From: JAGXRK01 sp963804005
Lineage (GTDB): Bacteria > Bacteroidota > Ignavibacteria > Ignavibacteriales > Ignavibacteriaceae
Assembly (NCBI GenBank): GCA_963804005.1
Contig: CAWDOP010000017.1
Location: 62,001-126,000, forward strand
DNA: 64,000 nt
Direction of reading: 5' to 3'
The position numbers were made by a program, and so were the translations under genes. The notes under the pieces were generated by a model. It had not been told where the DNA came from, searched no databases, and saw only the letters and a program-made list of their open reading frames with translations. Shown here one piece after another: positions 45,996 through 55,401 of this stretch. Position 1 is the first letter of the stretch. Each line of letters begins with the position of its first letter.

Positions 45996-47654
45996 TTATC
46001 TCTGATAAATTATCTTACCATCAAATACTGTAATCTCAACAACGACATTTTCAATTTCGACAGGATCAATCGTTAGTATATCATTACTCAAAATAACGAG
46101 GTCTGCAAGCTTGCCAACTTCAATACTGCCTTTAATATTTTCTTCAAATGATGCAAAGGCAGAATTTATTGTATAACACTTAATTGCATCTTCAACAGAT
46201 ATTTTTTGTTCGGGAACCCAGCCATCGGGATTCTTATCATCAAGTGTTCTTCTTGTAACAGCAGCATAAATTCCCCATAGTGGATTAAGAGGAGCAACAT
46301 ACCAATCGGTTCCAAAGCAAAGTTTAACTCCAGCTTCTAAAAATGATTTGAATGGATAAGTATATTTTATGCGCTCTGGGCCAATTCTCTTTTCTGCCCA
46401 AACTCCATCATCAATGCAATGATATGGTTGAGCGGAAGCAACAACACCTAGCTCTGCAAACCTTTGTATGTCTTCGAATCTTACATGCTGTGCATGCTCA
46501 ATTCTGAATCTTCTGTCCCATTCAGGATTTTCATTTGTTATTTTCGCGAATAAATCAAGCATATAAGAATTTGCTCTATCTCCAATGGCGTGAACAGAAA
46601 TCTGAAGTTGATTTTTGTCGGCATCTAAACACCATTTTTCCATATTGCCATCCGTTATAATATCCATAGCCAAACCGGTGGTTAACGTATCCTGATCATA
46701 TCTTTCAAAAAACCAGGCAGTACTTGAACCAAGCGAACCATCTGCAAATGCTTTGAGTGATCCCATTCTTAAATATTCATTACCATAACCAACTTTAATA
46801 TTTTTATTAACATGATCGTTATAATCTGAAATAGGCCAGCGTGTATAAATTCTGCACGTAAGTTTACCTTCTTGTCTTGCTCTTTTAAACGCAGTGAGTG
46901 CAGCATCATAAGTTATATCCTGAACACTTGTAATTCCCAATTTTTTTGTTTCTTCAATGGCTGCAAGTAAAGCCTCATAATTTTCTTCTTCGGTTGGATC
47001 AGGAATAATTTTATTTATAAAATACATTGCATTGTCTTTAAGAACGCCGGTTGGTTCTCCGGAAATAGGATCTTTTACAATTAATCCACCGTCAGGACTT
47101 TCAGTATCTTTAGTTATCCCTGCCATTTTAAGAGCAAAAGAATTTGCAACACCCATATGACCATCAAGTCTATCAACAAAAACAGGTTGATCTGAAACAG
47201 CTTCATCAATCATTTCTTTTGTTGGAAGATCATTTATTTCCCACTTTTCATGATCCCAATAGCCGCCTGTTATCCATTTACCAGGATGTTTTTCTGCATA
47301 GTCTTTAAGAATTTGTTTGAACTCTGTTGTAGAGTTCGCAGGACGGAGATCAATCCCCAGTAAATAAAATCCGCCACTGATGAAGTGAACGTGGTTATCA
47401 ATGAAACCGGGCAGCATAAGCTTTCCGTTGAGATCAATGACTTTTGTTGATTTGTCAATTAAGCTTTTTGCTTCTTCGTTTGAACCAACAAAAGAAATTT
47501 TATTTTCTTCTACAATAACTGATTCCGCATAGGATTGTTTCTCATTAACTGTATATATTTTCCCGTTTATGAATGCTGTTTTCATCTGTTGTGCCTGTGA
47601 AAAAAATGTAACTGAAAATACTAATATCAAAAATGTAGTGAATCTGAATTTCAT
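45996..47654 (-). CDS. Exported YtcJ-type metal-dependent amidohydrolase
   Basis: The 552-aa protein has a signal peptide (cleavage after FFSQAQ) and the amidohydrolase-3 fold. The first metal motif is PGFIDNHVHFISGG (about residue 90). Later ligands are in ISVHAIGDRAN, FRIEHAQHVR and FGTDWYVAPLNP. The substrate cannot be read; the family hydrolyses C-N bonds in amides and cyclic compounds. The ATG at 47654 has GAGG just upstream and fits the signal peptide; an ATG 14 codons earlier does not. It follows the NlpC/P60 gene by 45 bases. Confidence 0.88.
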   Translation of the reverse strand: MKFRFTTFLILVFSVTFFSQAQQMKTAFINGKIYTVNEKQSYAESVIVEENKISFVGSNEEAKSLIDKSTKVIDLNGKLMLPGFIDNHVHFISGGFYLLGIDLRPANSTTEFKQILKDYAEKHPGKWITGGYWDHEKWEINDLPTKEMIDEAVSDQPVFVDRLDGHMGVANSFALKMAGITKDTESPDGGLIVKDPISGEPTGVLKDNAMYFINKIIPDPTEEENYEALLAAIEETKKLGITSVQDITYDAALTAFKRARQEGKLTCRIYTRWPISDYNDHVNKNIKVGYGNEYLRMGSLKAFADGSLGSSTAWFFERYDQDTLTTGLAMDIITDGNMEKWCLDADKNQLQISVHAIGDRANSYMLDLFAKITNENPEWDRRFRIEHAQHVRFEDIQRFAELGVVASAQPYHCIDDGVWAEKRIGPERIKYTYPFKSFLEAGVKLCFGTDWYVAPLNPLWGIYAAVTRRTLDDKNPDGWVPEQKISVEDAIKCYTINSAFASFEENIKGSIEVGKLADLVILSNDILTIDPVEIENVVVEITVFDGKIIYQR

Positions 47655-47699
47655 GATAACCTCGAAGGTGATTAAGTAAAATGACACATTTTTCAACTT

Positions 47700-48899
47700 C
47701 TATTTTATTTTATAGAAACTGTTATCCATAATTCTATCTAATCCTTTAGTTCCAATAGAATTAAGAATTCTTTTTGCACGAATAAATCCGCTTTTGCGGT
47801 AATTACTATAATAAGATTTATTGGGATTAAAACTATTAATCCTTACTCTGCCTGCATCGTGAATGAAATCCCCATCTCCAATATAAATTGCTACGTGGGT
47901 TATTCGTTCTTTCCTGTCTCCTTTTGCTTTTGTTCCAAAGAACAGTAGATCGCCGGCTTTAAGATTTTCCCATCCATTTTCTGTATTAACCAGTTCACCT
48001 GTATTAACCTGTTGGGATGCATCGCGGGGAAGAATTATTCCATTCAAGAAGAAAACAGTTTTAGTAAATCCGCTGCAATCCATTGCCTTGGATGAAGTGC
48101 CACCCCAAAGATAAGGAACACCCATAAATCTGTTTGCTTCCTTTAAAATATTTTCTGGAGTTGGATTAACTTTTTTATACCATTCATTGAATAGATTACA
48201 TTCATCTTTTTTAACGAATGCTTCTCTACCATCAGGAAAATTAACTTTATAATAATCTTTTTCTTCGCTAATTAGTATAAGAAGATTTCCAATTGCAAGA
48301 TCAGAAACTCTTTGCGAATTTTCATCTGGCTGTGAAAATCCAAATCCATAATCATTCAGATAAATAATTTTTTCGGAACTTATCCAATCGTTTAGCTTTT
48401 CTTTAGTCATCTGTTGAAATCCGTCATCATCAAGCCAGGAGATATAACCGTCAGGCGTCTGAACAAGGTAAAATCCCCATTTACCTTTCTTCAAAACATT
48501 TATTGGAGTTCCTAAAATTGCCTGTGTTGATAATTCTTCCGGATGATCGGGATTAGCCCGGAGATTTGCAACAGAAAGATTAATAACTCCATAAATTTTT
48601 TCGCCAAGATCCTTCGAAGGAAGCAGTTCAATTTTATCAGCCGTTGAGATCTTTTCTTTATTTAACTGTTCTATTAATTCCATTTTTGCCTCTGCAAGAT
48701 TCGTTTCACCTTTTAGTATATAATTATTTCCTGATTTTTCTAATTCAATCTGAAAGAGAGCAACACGCTTATCAAACGCATGTTTTTCTTTTACTTCGTT
48801 TATAATTGAATTTATTTTTTTCATTTTCTCATCATCTTGTGAATAGATACAACTTGAAATAAAAATAATCGTAACAACTGTTAGTATGATTTTATTCAT
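47700..48899 (-). CDS. NlpC/P60 endopeptidase with SH3-like domains
   Basis: The 399-aa exported protein starts with a signal peptide. It then has about 90 residues of unknown fold, two bacterial SH3-like segments (VANLRANPDHPEE and LILISEEKDYYKVNF) and a C-terminal NlpC/P60 domain. The catalytic Cys is in AMDCSGFTKTVFF (about residue 275), the His in THVAIYIGDGDFIHD. Such enzymes cut the gamma-D-Glu to diaminopimelate bond of peptidoglycan peptides. The domain order resembles the Bacteroidetes/YkfC recycling type, which acts on free muropeptides. Confidence 0.92.
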   Translation of the reverse strand: MNKIILTVVTIIFISSCIYSQDDEKMKKINSIINEVKEKHAFDKRVALFQIELEKSGNNYILKGETNLAEAKMELIEQLNKEKISTADKIELLPSKDLGEKIYGVINLSVANLRANPDHPEELSTQAILGTPINVLKKGKWGFYLVQTPDGYISWLDDDGFQQMTKEKLNDWISSEKIIYLNDYGFGFSQPDENSQRVSDLAIGNLLILISEEKDYYKVNFPDGREAFVKKDECNLFNEWYKKVNPTPENILKEANRFMGVPYLWGGTSSKAMDCSGFTKTVFFLNGIILPRDASQQVNTGELVNTENGWENLKAGDLLFFGTKAKGDRKERITHVAIYIGDGDFIHDAGRVRINSFNPNKSYYSNYRKSGFIRAKRILNSIGTKGLDRIMDNSFYKIK

Positions 48900-48947
48900 C
48901 TGTAATCCTGCATTTGTGGAAAAGACAAGAAATTATTCTCAATGTAA

Positions 48948-48980
48948 ATATAAAAAAAAGGCGTCCATAAAAGGACGCCT
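48948..48980 (-). terminator. Terminator of the sorting-domain protein gene
   Basis: On the minus strand AGGCGTCC (48980-48973) pairs with GGACGCCT (48966-48959) around TTTTAT and is followed by a run of T. It lies just after the stop at 49001. Confidence 0.85.
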
Positions 48981-49000
48981 AAAATGGAAAAATAATGAAG

Positions 49001-50590
49001 CTATTTAATGAAAGTCATTTTCTTAACATCGGAATATTTGCCGGCATTAAGCTTGTAGAAATAGATTCCGCTTGAAAGCTGGGAAGCATCAAAATTTTCA
49101 GTATAACTTCCTGCGGGAAGCTCTTTTGAAATGATTTCTTCTATTTCGATTCCGAGAATATTGTACACTTTTAGCTCAACAAAAGTCTGTTCCGGAATAC
49201 TAAAAGAAATTTTTGTACTTGGATTGAATGGATTTGGATAGTTTTGATTTAAGCTATAATTGATTGGAATTTCAAAAATATTGTCAACAGATGTTGGTTG
49301 TGGAATTGTGATATCTCCGTAAACCAAAGTATCTGGTCCATAAGGATATGCCGCTCTGTTTCCTGCTATGGCAACAATCTGTCTGGCTCGATTAGTAAAA
49401 TATCCTTGTCTGGTATCAGTTCTTACCATAAGTCCACCAAAATAATTTTTTAGGTCGTCCGGTATTTCAATTGGATCTGTCCAATTTAAGCAATCGTAGC
49501 TGAAAGTAACATGAATATTTTTATTTTTTATCCATAAATACATAGTGAATACACCATGCTCATCACAATGCAGCGTAAAATAATTTAGTGTATCCGTTAC
49601 AGGGAGATTTATTGATGCTGTTTGAGGTGCTTCGAAATTTTTTGATACTTTTAATTCTGGTAGATCAGATATATTATTATATAAGTAAGCAATGTATGAG
49701 TTGTATTCAGGATCTAAAACAGCATCATATCGGTTCCAGGCGACGGCAATATTATCTGATAATTCTACGGGAGTTCCCCAACTCGTTCCATTATTCAAAA
49801 TGTAAAATAGTTTCATTCCATCTGGATGGTTTCGGGCTGCTACCAAACAAAGTTTTCCGGAAGTATCTGCAAGAATTATATATTTATCATAAATACCTCT
49901 GTCAATTCCGGCATCTGTGAATTCTACAATTGTAAAGCTCGAACTCCACGTATCACTGGAAGAATACCGAATCCATTCCCATGCTATTCCACCATAATTC
50001 ATCCAACCATACTTATTTGCAAAAAGATGAACATCATTATTGGCATCAACCAGAACATTCTCAATAACCGGTCCATTGTTGGATGAGCTGTGTGCAGCTA
50101 CTGCCTCAACAACCCATGATCCTGTTTTATTATTCACACAATAAAGATCGTATTCAAATTCATGATAGAAAGTTACACCTGTAGGATTTGAATAGTTATA
50201 TAAAGAATGGGCAGTAAAGCCGATGAATACTTTTCCATTGAGATCTACTGCTAAGCTTGCGTTTCGAATATCGCCTTCATGTCCGGTAATAATTTGTTCT
50301 TTCTGCCAGGTTTGTCCTTCATCTGTAGACTTGTAATAATATAATTCATAGTTATCTACATAAGCCACATGTAAATATCCGTCTACCGGGTCTTCAATAA
50401 AAGAATTTATTGTCCAATGTCCAAAACTAGTGTAGTTAGCGGAAGATGTGTAAAAAGGTTCACCCACATCAATATCGTATGTGTTATATATTAAACTGTC
50501 GGGTAAAGATTGAGCTTGAATATCAACACAGAACGAAAAAATTAATAATATGGGTATTATTAATTTCACAGAAGTAAATGTTCTTCTCAT
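49001..50590 (-). CDS. Secreted beta-propeller-like protein with T9SS sorting domain
   Basis: The 529-aa protein has a signal peptide (cleavage near VDIQAQ). About 420 residues of repeated strands with WTINSFIEDPVDGYLHVAYVD and KSTDEGQTWQKEQ resemble BNR/sialidase-type propeller blades. The last 80 residues are the type IX sorting domain (NYPNPFNPSTKISFSIP ... KKMTFIK). No sialidase catalytic residues are evident, so it may be a binding protein. The ATG at 50590 has AAAGGA upstream and begins the signal peptide; an ATG 20 codons earlier does not. Confidence 0.85.
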   Translation of the reverse strand: MRRTFTSVKLIIPILLIFSFCVDIQAQSLPDSLIYNTYDIDVGEPFYTSSANYTSFGHWTINSFIEDPVDGYLHVAYVDNYELYYYKSTDEGQTWQKEQIITGHEGDIRNASLAVDLNGKVFIGFTAHSLYNYSNPTGVTFYHEFEYDLYCVNNKTGSWVVEAVAAHSSSNNGPVIENVLVDANNDVHLFANKYGWMNYGGIAWEWIRYSSSDTWSSSFTIVEFTDAGIDRGIYDKYIILADTSGKLCLVAARNHPDGMKLFYILNNGTSWGTPVELSDNIAVAWNRYDAVLDPEYNSYIAYLYNNISDLPELKVSKNFEAPQTASINLPVTDTLNYFTLHCDEHGVFTMYLWIKNKNIHVTFSYDCLNWTDPIEIPDDLKNYFGGLMVRTDTRQGYFTNRARQIVAIAGNRAAYPYGPDTLVYGDITIPQPTSVDNIFEIPINYSLNQNYPNPFNPSTKISFSIPEQTFVELKVYNILGIEIEEIISKELPAGSYTENFDASQLSSGIYFYKLNAGKYSDVKKMTFIK

Positions 50591-50934
50591 TTTGTTTTCC
50601 TTTGTGGTTGTTAGTAGTAATTGAAAATAAAGTTGGGATTTTCTGTTCAAAAATCATGCCTGTTTCAATGAAAAGCAGGGAAGAGGGGACTCTATTGTAA
50701 GTAAATGAAAAAGTTTTGTTATCCACAACAGATTGAGCCAAAAATTTTATTGATAACTATTCTAACATACAATATTTTTTTATAAATGTCTTGTGCATTT
50801 ATTAATTATTGATAGTCGAAAAGTAAATCTTATAACTCATATAGTCTCTTTTTGATATGTCTGTCTCAAGATGGACAGAGAAAATTTTTTATGATCATCA
50901 ATAAGAATATCCTGATGAAATAGAGTTTAAAAAA
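50591..50934. other. Non-coding stretch, nothing clear
   Basis: The 344 bases between the sorting-domain protein gene and the transglutaminase-like gene hold no credible gene. A CAAAAATC near 50649-50656 would be a seven-of-eight minus-strand -7 box for the downstream gene. No strong hairpin was seen. Confidence 0.45.
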
Positions 50935-52359
50935 TCACTCTAATGCATTATACTCAACTTTCATATTATAATTCCATTTGTCAAAGTAGAGATTTCCACC
51001 ACGCCATTCTAGCTCACCTCTTTGGAAATCAACTGTTTCACTTCTTGGAAATACTTTTGCGGGAAATAAAGGTCTGGAATAATCATCATTAACTATTAAA
51101 TGATATGAATCAGTGCTTCCCAAAAAGAAATATTTTTCATCCTCAACATCAGAATCTGTCAAACCAAAGGATTGATCAACAGGGACCCATCCATAACCTT
51201 CAAAATAAATTTCACTCCAGTCGTGTATATCAACTTCGCCGGGATGAAGCATCCAGCCGCTTTGCCATTTTGCAGGAATGCCATTGTATCTGCACAAAGT
51301 CATAAACAAGAGTGTTTTAATTCCGCAATCGCCGTGCATTCTGGAGACACAATAATCTGAAATGTTTTCTATTGTTGAATATTCTCTTGCACCAGCCCAC
51401 GGAATATTTTTTGAAATCCACGTAAATATTTTTTTCGCAATGAAGTAGGAATTTGTTTCTTCACCAACAATTTTCTTTGATAATTCTTTTATTTTGTCAG
51501 TAAAAATAATATGCGGCGCTCTTTCAGCAGTATATGTTTTATATAATCCTGATTCTTTATTGTAAGGTTTGATTAAATCCGGTTCAATGAAATTTATTTC
51601 TGCAAACATTGTAACTTCAACAACCATATGAAAAATTGTTGGCTGATTTTTTTGCGCAGCTTTTTCAACATAAACAGTTCGCTGCTGATTATTATTATCA
51701 GCTATCACATATTCATCGGAGTTTATGCCAAGAAGTTTTATATCAATCTGTCTCTGATGACCTTCACGCGGAAAAGGAAGCCAGCATCGTATAACTTCAC
51801 CGTGTGGGACAGCATCTGGTTTGACTGTTACAGTATAATTAAGATTTAATACAACAGGTTTAACTAAAGTTTCGTGAGAATTAGCCGACTCATCAAGAGC
51901 TTTTGGAATGTAATCCTCGAGAAAAATATCTAACCCGTCCTTCTGATAACCATCAATTTTTTCTTTCTGATTCTTTGCTTCCTTGTTTATTCTGAAAAGA
52001 TTTGAAGCTGCCCTTGAGAAGTACCATTTCTGTCCATCAATTATCATAAATTCGAGTGAACCATCATTTTCCCACTTCTCTAAATCTTTTTCTTTTGCAT
52101 CAGGATAATGTTTATTTACAAACTGCAAAATATCTTCTGCAGATTTATTAAAATCTTTTTTTATCCTGTCTAGTCTTTCTTTTTCAAACTGAAGTTCAAA
52201 GATTTCGCCGGAACTAAGATTTTCTGAAGCTAATTTTTGATCAATCATTTCGGTTGCTTTAGCAAATTCGCCTGAATAAACTAATTGGTTGATATCTGTA
52301 AAACGGGTTTGTGCTGAGATGATTGTTGTTAACATGGCAATTAAGATGATTGTTTTCAT
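50935..52359 (-). CDS. Exported transglutaminase-like protein
   Basis: The 474-aa protein has a signal peptide (MKTIILIAMLTTIISAQ), a charged helical N-terminal part of about 160 residues, an immunoglobulin-like middle and a transglutaminase-like domain. The thiol-protease-like triad is visible as Cys in RMHGDCGIKTLLF (about residue 345), His in VDIHDWSEIYFE and Asp in WVPVDQSFG. Bacterial members are mostly proteases or peptide-processing enzymes of unknown substrate. It is a single gene between two wall-related groups. Confidence 0.87.
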   Translation of the reverse strand: MKTIILIAMLTTIISAQTRFTDINQLVYSGEFAKATEMIDQKLASENLSSGEIFELQFEKERLDRIKKDFNKSAEDILQFVNKHYPDAKEKDLEKWENDGSLEFMIIDGQKWYFSRAASNLFRINKEAKNQKEKIDGYQKDGLDIFLEDYIPKALDESANSHETLVKPVVLNLNYTVTVKPDAVPHGEVIRCWLPFPREGHQRQIDIKLLGINSDEYVIADNNNQQRTVYVEKAAQKNQPTIFHMVVEVTMFAEINFIEPDLIKPYNKESGLYKTYTAERAPHIIFTDKIKELSKKIVGEETNSYFIAKKIFTWISKNIPWAGAREYSTIENISDYCVSRMHGDCGIKTLLFMTLCRYNGIPAKWQSGWMLHPGEVDIHDWSEIYFEGYGWVPVDQSFGLTDSDVEDEKYFFLGSTDSYHLIVNDDYSRPLFPAKVFPRSETVDFQRGELEWRGGNLYFDKWNYNMKVEYNALE

Positions 52360-52385
52360 TGAGTTACTCCATATAGACTGTTTAT

Positions 52386-52409
52386 GTCATTCCCGCGAAA
52401 GCGGGAATC
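52386..52409 (+). repeat. 24-base palindromic repeat, left copy
   Basis: GTCATTCCCGCGAAAGCGGGAATC contains the hairpin TTCCCGC-GAAA-GCGGGAA. It is the exact reverse complement of the copy at 52767-52790, and the two bracket the GIY-YIG gene. Confidence 0.85.
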
Positions 52410-52454
52410 TATAGGTGCATTAGTCGTAAAATTAGCAAAAAGAACATTCATAAA

Positions 52455-52745
52455 TTAAAACAAATCATTGTATAAATCACACCAATCAGGATTCATTTCC
52501 TCTATTAATTTGATTTTCCATTCTCGATTCCATTTCTTTGATCTTTTCTCTCTTGTTAGAGCATCTTTTATGTCATTATAGCTTTCAAAATATACCAGAT
52601 TATGAATTCTGTATTTCTTAGTAAAACCTTCAATTAGATCTTCTTTGTGTTCACCAACTCTCCGTTTAAGATTATTTGTTACCCCTATATAAATTGTTCC
52701 ATTCCTCTTATTAGCTAAAATGTAAACATAATATTGCTTGGTCAT
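52455..52745 (-). CDS. GIY-YIG nuclease-superfamily protein
   Basis: The 96-aa protein is a single GIY-YIG domain. YYVYILANKRNGTIYIGVT contains the YVYI and YIGVT strands, with conserved Arg in NLKRRVGEH and Glu in HNLVYFESY. I chose the ATG at 52745. The longer frame to 52802 reads the palindromic repeat as VIPAKAGIH, a translation of the repeat rather than part of the protein. The gene is bracketed by inverted 24-base repeats, a known setting for this UPF0213-like group. Its role is not established. Confidence 0.88.
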   Translation of the reverse strand: MTKQYYVYILANKRNGTIYIGVTNNLKRRVGEHKEDLIEGFTKKYRIHNLVYFESYNDIKDALTREKRSKKWNREWKIKLIEEMNPDWCDLYNDLF

Positions 52746-52766
52746 AATATTATTCTTTCTACAATG

Positions 52767-52790
52767 GATTCCCGCTTTCGCGGGAATGAC
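52767..52790 (-). repeat. 24-base palindromic repeat, right copy
   Basis: GATTCCCGCTTTCGCGGGAATGAC is the exact inverted copy of 52386-52409. It lies 21 bases upstream of the GIY-YIG start codon and may form part of its leader. Confidence 0.85.
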
Positions 52791-52896
52791 AAACTTCAGC
52801 AACTGTATACAAACTTATAATATTTCTAATCATTATTCATCAAACTTTCATTATTTTTAACAGTATTAAATACGATTTTCTTATTGGAGTTTTGAT

Positions 52897-54033
52897 ATGA
52901 AACCTTCGGAACGTTTACTTTCGCTTGATGTGTTTAGGGGAATTACAATAATGGGAATGATACTTGTAAACAATCCCGGAACGTGGGGAGCGATTTATCC
53001 GCAGTTAAGGCACGCAGAATGGCACGGCTGCACTTTTACAGATTTAATTTTTCCTTTCTTTCTTTTTATTGTTGGTGTAGCAATTTCATACTCACTTACT
53101 AAACGCAAAGCTCAGGGCGGAAGTATGAAAGCTCTTTATCTAAATATTTTCAGAAGGACTATTATTCTTTTTGCACTTGGAATTATTTTAAGCGGATTCC
53201 CATTCGGTTTAATGTTCGATCATCAATTTTCGTGGGCTACAATCAGAATACCGGGAGTATTGCAGAGAATTGCAATTGTCTATTTATTGTCTTCAATTTT
53301 ATTTCTTACTACAAGTACAAAGTTTCAATACTGGTTTACTGCAGCTATATTAGTTATTTATGCTGCATTGATGAGCTTTGTTCCTGTTCCGGGAGTTGGT
53401 TATGCAAACTACGAACCTACAACAAATCTTGCTGCCTGGTTAGATCGTTTAGTACTCAATAACCATTTATGGTCTGGAACAAAAGTATGGGATCCTGAGG
53501 GTATCTTATCAACTCTTCCGGCAATTGGAAGTGCGATGCTCGGTATTTTTACCGGCAATTTATTGAGAAGTGAAAAAGATCCAACTACAAAAACTGTTTG
53601 GCTTTATGTTGGAGGAAGCGTTTTAATGGTTGCAGGATGGATATGGAGTTTTTGGTTTCCGTTAAATAAAAATATCTGGACAAGCTCTTATGTACTTTAT
53701 ACAGCCGGACTCGCTCTTTTCTTTCTTGCTTTCTGCTACTGGTTTATTGATGTTAAAAAAGTTACGTGGTGGATTAAACCTTTCCAGGTTTATGGATTGA
53801 ATGCTATAACAGTTTTTTTCCTTTCAGGAATTGTTGGAAGATTGATGTATATGATCCAATGGACAGGAGCGGACGGAAACTCAATCACATTAAAAAATTA
53901 TTTGTTTAATAATTTTTTCTTATCGTGGTTGCAACCAATAAATGCTTCACTTGCCTGGGCAGTAGTCTACATTATGATATGGCTTGGATTGATGTGGATA
54001 CTTTATGCAAAGAAAATATTTATTAAGGTATAG
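52897..54033 (+). CDS. HGSNAT-like transmembrane acetyltransferase (DUF5009/COG4299)
   Basis: The 378-aa protein has about ten membrane segments. It begins RLLSLDVFRGITIMGMILVN and continues with the motif RHAEWHGCTFTDLIFPFF (His39), which matches the region of human heparan-alpha-glucosaminide N-acetyltransferase holding its proposed acetyl-carrying His. That enzyme moves acetyl from cytosolic acetyl-CoA across the membrane to a terminal glucosamine. The GH3 glucosaminidase gene starts 29 bases before this gene ends. A GGAG precedes the ATG. Confidence 0.86.
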   Translation: MKPSERLLSLDVFRGITIMGMILVNNPGTWGAIYPQLRHAEWHGCTFTDLIFPFFLFIVGVAISYSLTKRKAQGGSMKALYLNIFRRTIILFALGIILSGFPFGLMFDHQFSWATIRIPGVLQRIAIVYLLSSILFLTTSTKFQYWFTAAILVIYAALMSFVPVPGVGYANYEPTTNLAAWLDRLVLNNHLWSGTKVWDPEGILSTLPAIGSAMLGIFTGNLLRSEKDPTTKTVWLYVGGSVLMVAGWIWSFWFPLNKNIWTSSYVLYTAGLALFFLAFCYWFIDVKKVTWWIKPFQVYGLNAITVFFLSGIVGRLMYMIQWTGADGNSITLKNYLFNNFFLSWLQPINASLAWAVVYIMIWLGLMWILYAKKIFIKV

Positions 54034-55384
54034 AATTGAAAAAAAATTTTTACTGATTATTTTATTCTCAAATATTGCATTTGCCCAAACATCTCTTGAG
54101 CATAAAATATCCCAAATGATTATGGTCGGTTTTCCGGGAACTGAACTAACCGATACGATGATTGTTAATGATATTCAGCAAAGAAAAGTTGGCGGCGTAA
54201 TTTTAATGGGCTATAATATTACCTCACCGTCTCAGGTTCAGCAATTGACAAACAGCTTACAATCAATTTCTCAGACTCCACTTTTTATTTCAGTTGATCA
54301 GGAAGGTGGAAGGGTAGCAAGACTGAGAGAATCTAACGGTTTTGAGAATACTAAAACTGCTTTTGAAATTGGAACTCTTATCAATAAAGAAGATACAACA
54401 CGTGATTGGGCTGGACTAATGGCTAGTTGGCTGCTGCAAAGCGGATTCAATGTGAATCTGGCTCCTGTAGCTGATGTAAATGTTAATCCCCTTAGTCCTG
54501 CGATAGGACTTAAGGATAGAAGTTTTTCGGAAATTCCTGATTCTGTTTTTCATCACTGCAACTGGTTCATTGATGAGTTTAATAAGGAGAATATATTTAC
54601 AACTTTAAAACACTTTCCCGGTCACGGAAGTGCTGCTGATGATAGTCATGACGGATTTACTGATATCACGAATACCTGGGCAGATTCAGAATTAATTCCC
54701 TATCAAAAATTAATTGAAAATGGATTTGATGATTTTATTATGAGCGGTCATCTTTACAATGCAAATTTAGATTCCGTTTATCCAGCCTCTCTCTCTCAGA
54801 AAGTATTGAAAGGTTTGCTTAGAGACACATTGACATTTGATGGATTGATAATCACTGATGGGATGTTTATGGGGGCAATAACAGAAAATTATACTTTTGA
54901 TGAAGCAGTTACTCTTGCTATAAATGCAGGTAATGATATTCTTCTTTATACATCAAATAAACTTGATGGAAAATCTCTTGTTGATAGTATTGTGAATATT
55001 GTTGTTGATAAAATTGACCGGGGAATTATTACTCTAGAAAGAATAGATGAATCGTACAACAGGATAATAATGAAGAAACAATTACTTACAAATGTTAAAT
55101 ATTTTGCTAATGAAATTATCCCCGATGCTTACAGTATTATTAATTATCCAAATCCATTTAATTCCTCAACTCAGATTAGTGTTAAGATTGCGCAATCAGG
55201 AATTCTCTCTATTAAGGTTTATAATATTATTGGCGAATTAGTATCTGAAATTGCAAATAGTTTTTATGAAGCCGGAACACATAAATTATTCTTTAATGCA
55301 AATGGACTTGCTTCCGGAGTTTATTTATTAAGAATGAATATTGGTGAACATTATTCTTCTCATAAAGTTATATTGATGAAGTAA
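54005..55384 (+). CDS. Exported GH3 beta-N-acetylhexosaminidase (NagZ-like) with T9SS sorting domain
   Basis: The 459-aa protein has a long signal peptide (cleavage after SNIAFAQ). Its GH3 domain carries QEGGRVARLR, the NagZ loop KHFPGHGSAADDSHDGF with the Asp-His general acid pair, and the nucleophile Asp in IITDGMFMGA (about residue 284). A C-terminal sorting domain of about 80 residues (NYPNPFNSSTQIS ... SSHKVILMK) replaces the usual second domain. It should cut terminal GlcNAc from peptidoglycan fragments at the cell surface. The start overlaps the acetyltransferase gene by 29 bases; ATT at 54035 is a possible alternative. Confidence 0.9.
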   Translation: MQRKYLLRYRIEKKFLLIILFSNIAFAQTSLEHKISQMIMVGFPGTELTDTMIVNDIQQRKVGGVILMGYNITSPSQVQQLTNSLQSISQTPLFISVDQEGGRVARLRESNGFENTKTAFEIGTLINKEDTTRDWAGLMASWLLQSGFNVNLAPVADVNVNPLSPAIGLKDRSFSEIPDSVFHHCNWFIDEFNKENIFTTLKHFPGHGSAADDSHDGFTDITNTWADSELIPYQKLIENGFDDFIMSGHLYNANLDSVYPASLSQKVLKGLLRDTLTFDGLIITDGMFMGAITENYTFDEAVTLAINAGNDILLYTSNKLDGKSLVDSIVNIVVDKIDRGIITLERIDESYNRIIMKKQLLTNVKYFANEIIPDAYSIINYPNPFNSSTQISVKIAQSGILSIKVYNIIGELVSEIANSFYEAGTHKLFFNANGLASGVYLLRMNIGEHYSSHKVILMK

Positions 55385-55401
55385 TTTGAAAGGAATTAAT
55401 A

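Noticed and set aside
49001..50590. Calling the propeller-like protein a sialidase
   Set aside because: Blade-like repeats are present but I see no catalytic Arg triad or Asp-box series strong enough for that name.
52746..52802. Upstream extension of the GIY-YIG frame reading VIPAKAGIH
   Set aside because: It is a translation of the palindromic repeat at 52767-52790, so I place the start at 52745.
54035..54055. TTG at 54035 as start of the GH3 gene
   Set aside because: It is out of frame with the GH3 domain; only ATT is in frame there.
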